Positions 1-10,210 are shown, counted from the stretch's first letter. The stretch: 64,000 nucleotides of DNA from Nereocystis luetkeana (GCA_031213475.1 JARUPZ010000003.1:15246869-15310868); one strand, 5' to 3'. Notes: a model not told the origin generated them from the letters alone. Numbers and translations: made by a program.

Positions 1-519
1 AGCAACTACTTCGACCGTACCGACACGGGGTTCAGCTACATCAAGCTGCGTATTTTATGTGTACCTAACGGGACCCCCTTTTGCGATTTTAGCCGTCCTT
101 TTCGAGGGGTGGTGTCGGCAGCGACGGGGACTGAGCGAGTTTTGGCACCGGGGGTGAAGGTTTATTCGGAGGTTGTTCGGATGGCAGTGAAAGGGCAGTT
201 CCCCAGCTTGATGCCCACGCTGTACCCGGGAGTTTTGGCTACGGTGTCGAGGCCGTTTGGTACTTTGGACGCCATGTGGTTGGCTTTTGAGACTCTCGGG
301 AACAATAAGATGCCTGCTATCAACGGCGGAAAATGTTTTTCTTCGCCTGCTTCTTCGACGAGTGTGCGGTCATCCGCCCCGTCAGGGCCCCAGCCCGCCA
401 GAAATGGTCGCGGCCAGGGCCGGACGCTTCCTCAGTCGCCTGTTTGGCAGACGGGGTCGCGCAATAACCCGCTTGTGATAAACGCCCACAAATCCATCCC
501 TGACTGCCTCGACCCGTGA
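1..519 (+). pseudogene. Gag-like fragment of the Gypsy element
   Basis: Frame 1 is open from the first base of the window to a TGA at 517-519, giving 172 codons with no start inside the window. The sequence includes FSYIKLRIL, VLAPGVKVYSEVVRMAV and LDAMWLAFETLGNNK, then turns Ser/Pro/Gly/Arg-rich in its last 60 residues. Its position upstream of the protease and the basic, low-complexity tail fit a retrotransposon Gag C-terminus. No CCHC zinc knuckle is visible. Calling it Gag rests on position and composition, not on a diagnostic motif. Frames break down after 519, so the link to the downstream linker is lost. Confidence 0.5.
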
Positions 520-799
520 CTGGACACCGCTTCCCACTGCTGGCCCCTAGAAGAACACCACTATGTTGAAGTTCACGCTGTTTGCATGTCCATCCAGACC
601 GAAGACCCTCCCCTCTGGAGCGGTCTACTTTTATCGTCCGCCCGCGTGGCCGCCCTCAGCGAAAACAGAGGTCGCTGTTTGAATTGCCACGAAGACTCAC
701 TCCCTCAGACAGTGTAGGTACCACTTTCAAAACCTCAGCGGTATTCTAAACTCCGACCTCGGAACTCTCGGCGACGACGGAGCGGCGTTCCGTCGTTGG

Positions 800-2064
800 C
801 AAGAACGCATGACCCGACACCTCCGCGAAAATGACTCACGGCCGAACAAACACAACCACAAGAGAAGCAGGCATTGTTCCGGCCATTCGCGTAGGCAGCA
901 TCACGGCCACGGCCACAGACAAGGTGACGGCTACAACACACACGCGGAACGAGGGCACCAACAGTCTAACTCCGGCTACCACGGTGGTGATTCGACCACC
1001 CCTGCCTCTTCCACCCCAACTCCCGCGTCGGGGCTTCGCCCCGGTGCCTCGCATAATTCGGACGGTAACCCCAACGGACGCCAGCCAGGCACGTTCTGTG
1101 CCGGTAACTGACAGGTCGACGGCGGTTTGACTCCTCCTGCCCGCCCGCCGCCAGCATTTCCGGGAAAAAGTGCATTGATTGCACAAGATGCACGCGTGCC
1201 AGACTTGCTCAGCGCTCAGCACCGCCCTGCACCGCTCTCCCCCGGCGCGTTGCTCCGTACTTCGGACCGACGCAGCAACTCAGCTCCATCGTTTACACCG
1301 GGGAGTCCCCGGGCGTCTTCGCCGACGACGGGAGTCCGCGCCTCGAACGCCGTTCCCCTCGCCCTGGGTACGAGAGCAGGCGCGATAAACGCCGCTCTCC
1401 CGAACCACGCACCGCGCCGCACCACGCGTGTCGCGCCGGCGCGTCGTTCTTTTCAGCGAGGGTGTCCCCCTCTTTTGCCTCCCGGCCATGCGATGGCGGT
1501 CGGTTTGAGGTGCGGGAAGGCAAACACTGAAACCCCGAGATCTTGGTTGAAGCTCGACTTGGCGTTTCCTCGCGAAAACGGTGGCCTCTCCTCCATTTTT
1601 CCTATCAAGGAAGAGGCGACAAGATCAGCTACCTCGTCCCCCTTCCCCACCAGGTCTACAGGTCGGAAGCCCTTTCCGGTGGACCCTTTTTTGTCCCCCA
1701 CCGGAGCACCGTTCTCGAAGTCGTCTATAGGGTCTGCAGTCCCTCTTTCGTCTTCGTGCACGCCACTTCACGTGCCCCGCGCTCCTTCGGTTCCAGTGGA
1801 ACAGGAAAACCTGGTACTGCCCGTCGAGCCAGTGGTGACTCCACAGCCTCGGGTCAGACCAACCGGACAGCATACCCGATAAATTTGGAAGAATCGCAGC
1901 TCTCGTCAAGCAGAACGGACTCAGAGCCCCCTGCCCCCTTTGGTCCAGGGCAAAGATCATCGGGCGCAGTAAGAGCACCTTCTGACGATTTTTTCCCTAC
2001 GGGCGATGGCGGCACCGAGCCAGTATACGTGGAACCGGGGTCGCCTCGCGCTCCAGGTCCTTAG
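800..2064 (+). pseudogene. Low-complexity linker between the gag-like and NADAR parts of the Gypsy element
   Basis: Overlapping plus-strand open stretches (831-1130, 1127-1882, 1543-2064) are rich in Pro, Ser, Arg and Thr and show no recognised domain. A Cys pair motif CIDCTRCTRAR near 1170 resembles a damaged zinc finger but lacks the His and last Cys of a CCHC knuckle. The continuous compositional bias and the absence of splice-like boundaries suggest one long disordered linker that has since picked up frameshifts. I see no sign that it is an independent gene. Confidence 0.35.
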
Positions 2065-2640
2065 TGTTCTCAGAGAAGCACACTCCCCCCGACACAACAC
2101 CGCAACGGCGGCCACCGACGACTCGACATTTTCGGTCTTTGACCCTACTCTCGAGTATTCAACGGAGCGGGTGGAACTTTTCTGGCAGCCCCCCTCCTAT
2201 TTTTCGCAGTGGTCTCCATCGGTTTTTGTCATTTACGGTGTGCAATATTCCTGCACGGAGCAGTATATGATGGCTGGAAAGGCTCGCCTTTTCCTGGACC
2301 ACGACACAGCGGAGCGGGTTATGGCTTTGCCAGACCCTCGCGAGCACAAACGCCTCGGTCGAGGCGTGCATAACTTCGACTGCGCTACCTGGGACCGCAT
2401 TCGGGAAACGCCGTCCTTGCTGGTTTCTTTGCCAAATTCACGCAGAACCCGGTCACAAAGCTGCACCTATTGAGCACTGGCACCAAACGTTAGGCTGGAG
2501 CCAGCCCTTTAGACCCCGTGTGGGGCATCGGTCTCCGGGCAGACGACCCCGAGGCTCCAGACCCCTCTCGGTGGTGTGGGAAACGAAATGCTCGGGAAAG
2601 CTCTTCCGCCGTTCGCGACATCAAGTGAGGCCGGGTTGGC
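2006..2640 (+). pseudogene. NADAR (DUF1768, YbiA-like) domain embedded in the Gypsy polyprotein
   Basis: The N-terminal half is in one frame (2006-2405): FSQWSPSVFVIYGVQYSC, then TEQYMMAGKARLF and ALPDPREHKRLGRGV, and FDCATWDRIR. These match the NADAR order of FSnF..pF.idG..y.caEqymma.KA, DPre.K.lGR and F....W...R. The middle part continues in a second frame from about 2404 (FFAKFTQNP, LLSTGT, a stop, then ASPLDPVWGIGL, expected as EASP.D..WGiGl). The end returns to the first frame from about 2576 (GNEMLGKAL, expected as G.N.LG.AL). So it is a complete domain broken by two compensating shifts and one in-frame stop. NADAR proteins act on ADP-ribose-linked or riboflavin-pathway N-glycosidic bonds. 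Here the domain sits between gag-like and protease sequence on the same strand, which suggests capture by the element. Confidence 0.75.
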
Positions 2641-3480
2641 ACACCCCGCCTCCTCTCATCAATATTTCACTCCGACCACGACTGACAGAGTTCATGAGAT
2701 TTCAACAGCGCCGCCCCGCTCTTGGGCAGTGGCCCGCGCTTGCCCAGGTCTCCCTTGGAGTTTTCGACCTATTTTTCTAACACGCCGGCTGATCACAGCC
2801 CCGAGGTTTTGGCTGTCACACCTAGTGTCGACCCCCTCTCTCGCGCTGCCAGAACACGGCCCCTGCCTCGACGACGGCACCATTATCCTCGACGACGCCT
2901 CTTTTTCAGTCAAAATCGCGATTCACAGCGGAGCTGGCGTTCTTGCACCTTTTGGTTGCGTGGCGCTTCTTGGCACTGGCTCCCTACAGACTTTCACCCC
3001 ACGAGATGTTTTGGATCGCATGCTCTCGATAGGTGCAGCATCCATCGCGTGCGAGCAGAAAGGCACCCCTCGTTCCTGGAGGGGATTCGGCGAATCGGCC
3101 CCTCTAAAGACATCGACGAGTGTGCGCATGAGCGTCCAATTGTTTCGAGCAAATGAGCCTACGTGCTCCCTCCCAGTTTGGGCCTGCGTGATTCCCCCCT
3201 TAGTGTTGCAGCATGCAGTACTGCTGGGACGTGCCAGCTGGGTGCGTTAAAATAGCCGCTCCTACCGCTCTCTGCCTCCTCGCCCGTCAGACCAACACGT
3301 TTTTGGCGAGCTGGAGTTACTTCACCACGCCCCGACAGGCATGTTTGTGTACGTCATCGACCCCGAGGCTTCCGTCTCCGCTGCGAGGGCGCGGCAGGCG
3401 TCACCCTGTCCGACGATCCCAAACTACTTGCGGTTGACTTGGTTCGAAGCGATGGCTCCCCGGCGCTCACTGGACACTAC
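2640..3480 (+). pseudogene. Retropepsin-like aspartic protease region, active-site Asp lost
   Basis: Between about 2860 and 3250 the frame reads VKIAIHSGAGVLA, then CVALLGTGSLQTFTPRDVLD, and later a hydrophobic stretch ending HAVLLGRASWVR. This is the pattern of a retroviral-type protease: a hydrophobic run leading to xLLDTGSxxxF, and a C-terminal hydrophobic-Gly-Arg-(D/A) strand. The catalytic Asp of D-T/S-G is Gly here (GTGS), so the enzyme would be dead. The stop at 3250 is followed by a further related stretch in other frames to about 3480 (TGMFVYVIDPEASV, then GHYLVDMMPQPDLPSVEKH), probably the spacer between protease and reverse transcriptase. Confidence 0.6.
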
Positions 3481-3499
3481 TTGGTCGACATGATGCCCC

Positions 3500-4140
3500 A
3501 GCCCGACCTGCCCTCGGTTGAGAAGCACTTCGTCGCCTCCTGGCAACAGGTTCTTCCCCTCGTGGGGGGATATCCTCGGCCCCTATGCGGAACCATTTTC
3601 GGCTTTGATGAAAATGCCCATGCCGAAGAACCTCAAGCAGGCCCGTGCGCTGATGGGCGGCGTGGGATATTATCACGAATTCCTGCCCGACCTGTTTAAA
3701 AGGATCCGCCCTCTCACTGCCCTCCTCCAGAAGGGGGTTAAGTACGTCTTTGCGCCGGCCATTGAAGTTTTCGTTTGTCAGATCCTCGCCGAGCTTGCTG
3801 CCTCACGGAGCTCGCTGCCCAGCCAATTTTGGTCTTTGCAGACTGGGACGCTGTAGCCGACGGCTCCCGCCCCTTCCGTGTGTACTGTGACGCCTGCATC
3901 GACGGTTTAGGTGCCGCGCTCTAACAAGAACCACTGGACGGCTCGGTACGGCCCATTGCTTATATCAGCCGCGCTACCCTCGATTCTGAGAGGCACTGGA
4001 CCCCGTTGGACCTGAAGCTGGCAGCATGTTCTGGGCCATCAAACGACCCCGAGGCTAACTATGGGGGGCGAAGTTTCGCATATTTTCGGACCACAAAGCA
4101 CGCGAGAGCATCGGCAAAGTAGGGGACCACAACGCGCGTG
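3500..4140 (+). pseudogene. Reverse transcriptase connection and RNase H remnant with RT palm deleted
   Basis: The frame at 3518-3856 reads MPKNLKQARALMGGVGYYH, then EFLPDLFKRIRPLTALLQKG, the standard Ty3/Gypsy tract joining RT to RNase H (P.....L..FLG...YYR.FI...A....PL..LL.K). After a shift the RNase H core follows: FRVYCDACIDGLGAAL, a stop at about 3923, then GSVRPIAYISRATLDSERHW and a histidine-containing segment near 4080 (FSDHKA-like in a broken frame). The catalytic RT motifs, including YxDD, should lie 5' of this but the sequence passes directly from the protease spacer (about 3500) to the connection. That indicates an internal deletion of several hundred base pairs. Confidence 0.75.
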
Positions 4141-4541
4141 CTGATTTACTCTCCTGCTTGCCAGAACCCGCCACAGAACACGATCGCAGTGGGTCTATCA
4201 GCCTCATCCCCGTCGAGGACGGGGGTAACTTCCTCATCCGAGCCTGCGGGCTATTGCACTCGCTCTTTCTCGACCCCCGGTGTAGGTTTGGGTGGGCTGG
4301 TGCCCCGCAACGAAAGTGCCGTCTTGGGTGAGCTGCCTTTCACTTCTTCGGGTTTCGCGATTATCGCACACACGAGCCACGTATGAGGGTTTGACGACCT
4401 CTCTGCTCCTTCGGGGAGATTCATCCCGCGTGTGTCTGCTTCCGTCGCCACCGTCGATCGCCGTCCTGGCTTGAGGGGTGTTTCACCCGCCGCTAGCACC
4501 GCTTTCGCTTCGGTTTTTGTCATACCCTCCGGGGGCGACCA

Positions 4542-5160
4542 GGGCTCTGCAGAAGCTCCCGCTCCGGCGACGTTTGTCGCCCAGCGCGCTCCTCCCCCGA
4601 CGAGCACTGTACAGGGAGAAAATTCCGCCGTGATCACTGCTCCGGCCGCGTCTTCCCCTTCAGGCGAGGGCTCTGCAGAAACCCCCACTGCAGCGGCGTT
4701 TGTCGCCCAACGCGCTCCTCCCCCGACGAGCACTTTGCAGGGAGAAGATTCCGCCGTGAGCACTGCTCCGGTCGCGTCTGCTCCTTCGGACCTGGGCTCT
4801 GCCGACGCCCCCGCTGCAGCGACGATTGTCGCCAAGCGCGCTCCTCCCCCCCCAAGCATTCTTCAGGTAGTAGATTCCGCCGTGAGCACTGCTCCGGCCG
4901 GGTCTGCCCCTTTGGACCAGGGCTCTGCCGACGCCCCCGCTGCAGCGACGATTGTCGCCCCCAGTGCGCTCCTCCCCCGACGAGCACTTTGCAGGGAGGA
5001 GATTCTGGCTCGAGCACTGCTCCGGCCACGTCTGCCCCTTCAGGCCAGGGCTCTGCAGCAGCCCCGCTCAGCGACGACTGTCGCCCAGCGCGCTCCTCCC
5101 CCGACAAGCACTTTACAGGAAGTAGATCCCGTCGTGATCACTGATCCAGCCGCGTCTGTC
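4542..5160 (+). repeat. 126 bp tandem repeat (42-residue units) inside the Gypsy element
   Basis: The anchor GGGCTCTGC recurs at about 4542, 4668, 4794, 4920 and 5048, giving exact 126 bp spacings and one of 128. Each unit encodes a Pro/Ala/Ser/Thr-rich 42-residue repeat containing FVAQRAPPPTST or a variant, within an open frame at 4432-5343. A 2 bp insertion in the fourth unit shifts the frame for about 40 codons before it is restored. The array sits where the N-terminal zinc-binding part and first catalytic Asp of integrase are expected, so it separates RNase H from the integrase remnant. Confidence 0.85.
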
Positions 5161-5204
5161 CCATCACCGCCTGGCAACCTGGTGCCTCTGAATACGTTTC
5201 CACT

Positions 5205-5790
5205 TTCAGGCCGCACCTCCTCTCGGACAACGGCCTCCAGTTCTGCTCCAAGCTTTCGCACGCCGTGTATCAGCTTCTCGGGGTTCGAAAAATTGCCACC
5301 AGCTCCCACCACCCAAACGGCAACGGTGGGGTGGAACGTGTAAACCACACGACGGCCTAGATGCTGGCAATGGCCGTCAACGAACTCCAAACCAACTGGG
5401 ATGAACAGCTCCCTCATGTCGCATTTGCGTTAAACAATTCGGTACAACATATGGGTCGGCTGCCACGCCTCCCCCAAACGATTTTCTAGCGTGCTGGGGT
5501 CGCCGGCCACCAAAGCTTGGCCCGCGACCACCTCGCCTATTGCGACTTGGCGGCGGATCGCCAGCAGCGCGAGTACGATATCGTTCGCGAACACCACGCC
5601 CTCACTGTTGCCCGCGTGAACCGCCGCAACTCCGCCCTCTCCGACGCGCTTCGTCCGGTCCCCAAATTTGACGTTGGCGGCTGGGCGTGGGTGTACAATA
5701 CGGCGGCCACCATCCTCCAGGGCTTAAAGCCCGACACGGACGCCAAGGTCCTCAAAGCCAAGCTCTCACTCAACTGGACAGGCCCCTAAA
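5205..5790 (+). pseudogene. Integrase catalytic core remnant (Gypsy)
   Basis: From 5211 one frame reads PHLLSDNGLQFCSK, then SSHHPNGNGGVERVNHTT and a TAG at 5358-5360. It continues in the same register with LAMAVNELQTNWDEQLPHVAFALNNS and further to about 5790 (DVGGWAWVYN, LKAKLSLNWTGP). These are the second Asp (SDNG) and the Glu (VER) of the DDE triad, followed by the usual WdeqLp...fA.N.s and the post-core SH3-like segment. The first Asp region is absent, displaced by the tandem repeats upstream. Stops at 5358 and about 5489 break the frame. Confidence 0.8.
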
Positions 5791-5819
5791 ACGTTCCCGC
5801 AGTTGACCCCTGCTCCGTC

Positions 5820-6667
5820 GTGGACACCCCGGACGGGTCTCCTCTTGGGGCAAGGCTCCTTTATTTGGATCTTCCTTCCGATATGCCCGGCGCGGATGCT
5901 CGTCGGCGCCTTTCAGTTCAACGCTGCAAGCCCTGTGCCGACCCCCACCACCGTGGTGACATGCCAAAGTATTTGCCAGCGGGGTTGACGCAGTACATGC
6001 TCAACAACTTCCCCAAGAAATCTCCCCCGTACCACGTCACCGACGACGACGTCTCGACACCTCTTCACTATCTTGAAGGGGAAAATATTACCGGACACCA
6101 ATCGGTTCGAGGTCGAGGTGGCGTAATAGCAGTGATGTACGAGACGCACTGGACAGGACTATCCCGTCCATCCTGGGAACGGGAAATGGACCGTCAGTTT
6201 TCTCGCGACGCAATGTTGCGCTACTGGGCCGGCACCCCGAACCAGCACCGCAAAACCAACCGCCTGTACCGCCCAATGTGTGAATCGACACGGCAAAACG
6301 GGATCTCTCTCGGAGAAACGGCGAGCTGTTTCTGGCACCCGGCTGTGGCTGCGTCTCGCACGCCGACCGGCTCCGCCGATACTGCAACACCGTGCTTCCC
6401 AACGGGGCCCATTTTTGGTACAAGGGCGACGACGGTCTGCGGTGGCTCGGGAAACTCAGCGCGACTACGCCCATGGATGGAGTATGTTTGGTTCGGTTTT
6501 TGGACGACCCGGGACCGATCAAGGTTCCTCTTTCTCCGGCGCGCTACACGACTTCGACCAGAGTTGTACGAGGCTCTTGGTGTCTACAAATTCGTTCGGC
6601 TAGCGCATTTGCACGGGGGGTCCAGCGTAACGTAGACGAATCTCGAGGCGCCACGGTGGATAGCTGA
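5820..6667 (+). pseudogene. Chromodomain-like and C-terminal module of the Gypsy integrase
   Basis: In the 5820-6635 frame, DDDVSTPLHYLEGENITGH is followed by GGVIAVMYETHWTGLSRPSW and EREMDRQF, then LRYWAGTPNQHRKTNRLYR. The E.I..H...G....V.W.G....tWe....l layout matches chromodomains found at the C-terminus of chromoviral integrases. After a frame change a second conserved-looking module occurs at 6392-6667: AHFWYKGDDGLRWLGKLS, then VCLVRFLDDPGPIKVPLSP and VVRGSWCLQIR, ending at a TGA at 6664-6666. Its W-x-G-K and vxFxDDPGP pattern suggests a small beta-barrel (Tudor/SH3-like) reader, but I cannot name the family. Confidence 0.65.
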
Positions 6668-7160
6668 CTTTCGCTTCTCGGCTATTCTCGATATTTTTTG
6701 TTTGATTTTTTCCTGGGCTCTGGGGGGTGTTTTTCAACTTATTGACGTTTTCCGAGTTTTCGGGTCGGGTTGTTTTATTTTCTGGCAGGTGTGTTCATGG
6801 GTTGTTTTGTTTTTCTTGGGCTTGGTTGAGGGTGATTTTTGCGTATTCTGCCCTGCCTACCCCCCCGCTCAGTGTCGGGCTGGTCTGGGTAATCGGGCCA
6901 CTCATTTGTGGCACAGGACACGTTTCCCGAGTTGTAGGCTGGGTTTTCTGTTTGGTTCTTGACATCTTCCGTGTTGTTTTTTCTTCTCGTTTTTATTATG
7001 TTCACTTTTCACTTTTCCCTGCATTTTCCTCGCCCCCTCCCGTCGCACGTGACATGGCGATGATTTTTCGTTAATGATTTCTTCCTGCCCCTTAAGGCTA
7101 CGTCCCTCCCTTTCATTTTTCAACGTACTTTGCCGGCTTCGTTGCCTTGCCGGTCAGAGG
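6668..7160 (+). other. T-rich 3' untranslated stretch of the Gypsy element
   Basis: The plus strand is strongly T- and GT-rich with many TTTT runs and no convincing reading frame. It follows the last stop of the pol remnant and precedes the candidate LTR, so it is best read as element 3' UTR. No clear polypurine tract is visible next to 7161; only GTCAGAGG directly precedes it. Confidence 0.4.
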
Positions 7161-7471
7161 TGTGGGAGTGGGTTTTGAGGAGCCGCATCTTCGACTCATG
7201 TTCTAGTTTGTGGAATCGGAGTTTCCATTAATTTCCCATAATTCTGCATATACGGCTCATCAGAGTGGGCTAGTGTATTGATACTGCTCTGTATGAGGTT
7301 GAACGCCCGGTAATTACCTGGGTTTTGGCACTGGGATCGTATTTGTAGTACTTGGTAGGCGTATCTTAGGTGGAAAACCAGGGGTTTTCCAGAGAGGCAC
7401 GAGCGTGGTCTCAGTCTCCGTCGTGCACGAAAGGAATAAAGCTGCTGTTCTATCTCCAAGCAAGCAACACA
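7161..7471 (+). mobile_element. Probable 3' LTR of the Gypsy element
   Basis: The segment begins TGTGGGAG and ends AGCAACACA, giving the TGTG/CACA inverted termini common to LTRs, with a length of 311 bp. An AATAAA polyadenylation signal lies at 7435-7440, about 30 bp before the end, as expected for the R/U5 part. The 5' partner lies outside the window, so the call cannot be confirmed by LTR-LTR identity, and no target-site duplication can be tested. Confidence 0.4.
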
Positions 7472-7581
7472 TGTGAGTACCAATGAGTACCGGCAACAGG
7501 CAGACCTGCCAATGGATACAAAGTGTCCCGCTGTCCGTGATCTTAACAAGGTCGCCTACCCAATGTAAGCCTCAAGGCAAT

Positions 7582-7870
7582 GGGATGGATGGACCACGAT
7601 AATACAAGTGAAGAATTTTTGCTGGATATTATGATGGGACCATGATACGAGGTGAACGAATGTTCGCTGACTATAATGATGGGATAAACGGACCATGATA
7701 AAAAGTGAACGATGTGCACTGATTATTATTGTGATGGGATGGATGGACCATGATAGAAAGTGAACGACCTTTGCCGAATATTGTGATGACATGTATGGAC
7801 CATGTAAAAATGGAACGTACATTTTTTAATGAATATTGTGATGGGATAGATGGACCAATGGTACAAAAGG
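7582..7870. repeat. Degenerate 53-55 bp tandem repeat
   Basis: The core GATGGGATGGATGGACCATGATA recurs in diverged form with GGACCA starts at about 7591, 7637, 7690, 7745, 7797 and 7852, spacings of 46 to 55 bp. Each unit also carries a GTGAACG-like block and a short AT-rich stretch. The array abuts the truncated 3' end of the Copia element on its right. It may be that element's LTR-proximal sequence or an independent minisatellite. Confidence 0.7.
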
Positions 7871-7950
7871 ATCAATAATTATATGAATAAGGTGACGTGA
7901 TGGTATGATAACATATACCAGGTAGCAGGTAAACATCTTATTTATTAGAT

Positions 7951-8301
7951 TTATTGTTTATTATGCTTGCTCCGAGTAGAACTAAGAAGATTTTCAGCCA
8001 ACTCTATGCCTCCCTGGTTATCCTCGAAAACCCGGACATATGATCCGCTCACCTCTGGACGAATAAACCACAACGCCACGCCCGTAAACAAGGCCTCGTT
8101 CACCCCTTCACCTAGATTGACGTACTCTGCCTCTGCTGTGGGCAACGTGACACGCCTCTGCATGCTACTTGCCCGCCTGACGGCCACACCCCCTGGAGAA
8201 GTTACTGTCCTTGATACCGAGCGCCTATCGTCCGACTTATCAGCATAATCAGCATCACTGTACCCAGTCGAATTCAATTTCGAGTCCGGCACGAAAGTCA
8301 A
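7951..8301 (-). pseudogene. Copia RNase H domain
   Basis: The minus-strand frame contains GYSDADYADKSDDRRSVS, LPTAEAEYVNLGEGVNEALF, then FEDNQGGIELAENLLSSTRS and KH. This is the Ty1/Copia RNase H pattern: the first Asp in YSDAD, the Glu in TEAEY (TAEAEY here) and the second Asp in D-NQ. All acidic residues are present in one uninterrupted frame of 116 codons. After SKH the sequence reads NKQ and stops, where intact elements continue with a short conserved tail, so the domain is clipped at its 3' end. Confidence 0.85.
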
Positions 8302-8309
8302 TCATTAAC

Positions 8310-9530
8310 ACCATGAAGGCGTGCCATAATATTCAAAACTGCCTTCCGGTGCCTCTGCCTAGGGTTGTGAGAGTGGCGCGCCACAGCACGCACAGCGTTC
8401 GAGATGTCCGGCTTCGTAATGATCGACAGCCACATCAAGCTGCCCACGGCCTCCCCGTACGGTCGGCCTCCGCCGAGTTTAGCCCTCCTCTCTAGGGCCT
8501 AGTTCCACACCAGGGGTCGCGGGAATGTCAGAGGATAAGTGAACGCCAGAACGTTTCAATATTCTCTCAATAAACGCCTTCTGCGTAATCTCCAATGTCC
8601 CCCGTTCCCAGTCTCATTTGAAGTCGCAACCAGTGTACCAAGTCAGTTTGCCGAGATTATTCGTGGGGGGTTTCGTAACCAGCGCGGCGTGGAAGTCTCT
8701 GCATGTCTCGTCCGATCCTGCAATCACGATGTCATCTATATGAACGGCCATGATTTCTTCTACCTTGTCGTCACCAACTAACTATTCGAAACACACACGG
8801 GCCAGAATTACACGTTCAATACCGCTCTTGACCACGGCCTCTACCAATAACCCGGCCCACTGCCGTCCTCTCTGTTCTAGACCATACAGTGATCTGTTTA
8901 GGCGGATGATCTTTCCTGACATGTCACCACAACCACCGGGTGGTTTCATATACATATCGGCGTCGAGTTTCGTGCGACGAAGAAGCTTGTGCGACGTCTA
9001 CACAGTAGATGGAAAATCTTTAAACCATGTTAATTGGCAACAGCCACCATGAGTATATCTGACGCTAACGAGGGATTTTGTGCAAAACGAATGATGAAAA
9101 GCTACATCCTGCACCTGGCCAAAACCCTTAGCCACAGGTCTGGCCTGTGCATCTGCAGGCAATCCTTGTTCGTCTTTTAGGTGAGCACCTACTCCGCACC
9201 TACAGGTTTCCGCTCTTGTGGCAGCGTCGCGGCTTCGTATGTACCGGTCGTTTTGTGACCGTCTAATACAATTTTCATGGCATCGTGCCACGCCGCTTTG
9301 TATGGAGAACGCTCTACATTTGCTACGGGCTGCGGGGGCTGATCGACGTCTTGCGTGAAACCACCCAGCATGCGTACGCTCAAGATTCCCTTCGCAACAT
9401 CAGGCCCTCCGGCCAACAAGGTCACTGCGCCCTGCGTCGTCCAGGATGTACTTTTCAAGACACTCTCAGGCTTCGTCCACCACTCGTATGCTGCCGCAAG
9501 CAGTGCGTCTGCGATCTCAGGGTTCACCCT
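8310..9530 (-). pseudogene. Copia reverse transcriptase remnant
   Basis: The domain starts near 9290 with SPYKAAWHDAMKIVLDGHK, matching the N-terminal p..y.eAl....W..Am..E. pattern, followed by ADAQARPVAKGFGQVQDV (arlVAkGf.Q..g.d). Further on, in another frame, AVHIDDIVIAG at about 8725-8755 provides the two catalytic Asp residues of the YxDD box. LGKLTWYTGCDF and ITQKAFIERIL (about 8545-8640) follow, the L.....fLG.......I.lsQ..Y...iL pattern. At least four frame changes and several stops separate these blocks. Confidence 0.8.
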
Positions 9531-9629
9531 TAGCTTTGCTCAGCAGGCTTACCGTCCAGACGTTGGCTTTGACCCCGGGTTCGGTCCCTTACTGTCGGGG
9601 GTATCCGTCCCCAGCTGCTGAGCTCGTGT

Positions 9630-9900
9630 GCAGGCCTCCATAACAAGACCGCGGGGGGATCCTCACCGTTCCCTTCGTCGGTGTCGGAGGCTGGTGCTTA
9701 GCCCGGGTCGCTCTCAGTCCTCCCCACCGGGACCGAGGAGGCGCCTACGACGCCCCCTTGAGACGAACCCATCGTCTCGGCTGTTTCGGCCCGCCCTATC
9801 GGGGCAGAGGAGGCGTCAACCGCACCCCCTTGCGACTAACCCATCGTCTCGGCAGTCCCGTCACCGGCCTCGCCGGCGGTAGGTACCTGCTTCGCGCGCT
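9630..9900 (-). repeat. Short direct repeat in the Copia linker
   Basis: GAGGAGGCG at about 9736 and 9807 each begins a roughly 45 bp block that ends CCATCGTCTCGGC, two diverged units about 71 bp apart. The region corresponds to the Pro/Glu-rich linker between integrase and RT in Copia polyproteins. No domain is seen. Confidence 0.5.
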
Positions 9901-10210
9901 CCTGCAGAGACGCGTCCAAGACTAAACCCCCGCGTCACGTCGAGGTCGTTTAAGTGCGCCAGACCGTCGCCAGGGCCATCCACCATCCCCCGCACCGCCT
10001 CGTTCCGACGTGTTCACGTCGTCTGCCTCGGACCCCGACTATCAGCAGAAATTCGAGCGATCAGACTGGTGCATTTCCTTGTCAATACTCGTACTGAGTC
10101 TCGGGGGTAGTTGGGTGCAAGCCAAAGGTAAAACCCCTCCTGTGGTTTCGCCTCTGACTTGTTTTCCCTCTTCACCTTGCAGTAACCAGGCTTGAGGAAG
10201 GGTAGCAGTA

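Larger units (their letters stand above)
1..7471 (+). mobile_element. Decayed Ty3/Gypsy chromovirus-type LTR retrotransposon, 5' end outside the window
   Basis: Ordered plus-strand protein remnants define the element: gag-like (1-519), low-complexity linker (about 800-2060), NADAR domain (about 2006-2630), retropepsin-like protease (about 2700-3250), RT connection and RNase H (about 3500-4130), integrase (5211-5790), chromodomain (about 5950-6270), a C-terminal module (6350-6667) and a probable 3' LTR (7161-7471). The order gag, protease, RNase H, integrase, chromodomain is that of Ty3/Gypsy chromoviruses. Every module carries stops or frameshifts. The RT palm with its YxDD box and the first integrase acidic residue are missing, so this copy cannot act on its own. 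The 5' LTR, primer binding site and start of gag lie left of the window. Assignment to Gypsy is firm; the boundaries are approximate. Confidence 0.85.

Noticed and set aside
1165..1200. Possible CCHC zinc knuckle in the Gypsy linker
   Set aside because: Only the Cys pairs CIDCTRC are present; the His and final Cys are not at the required spacing.
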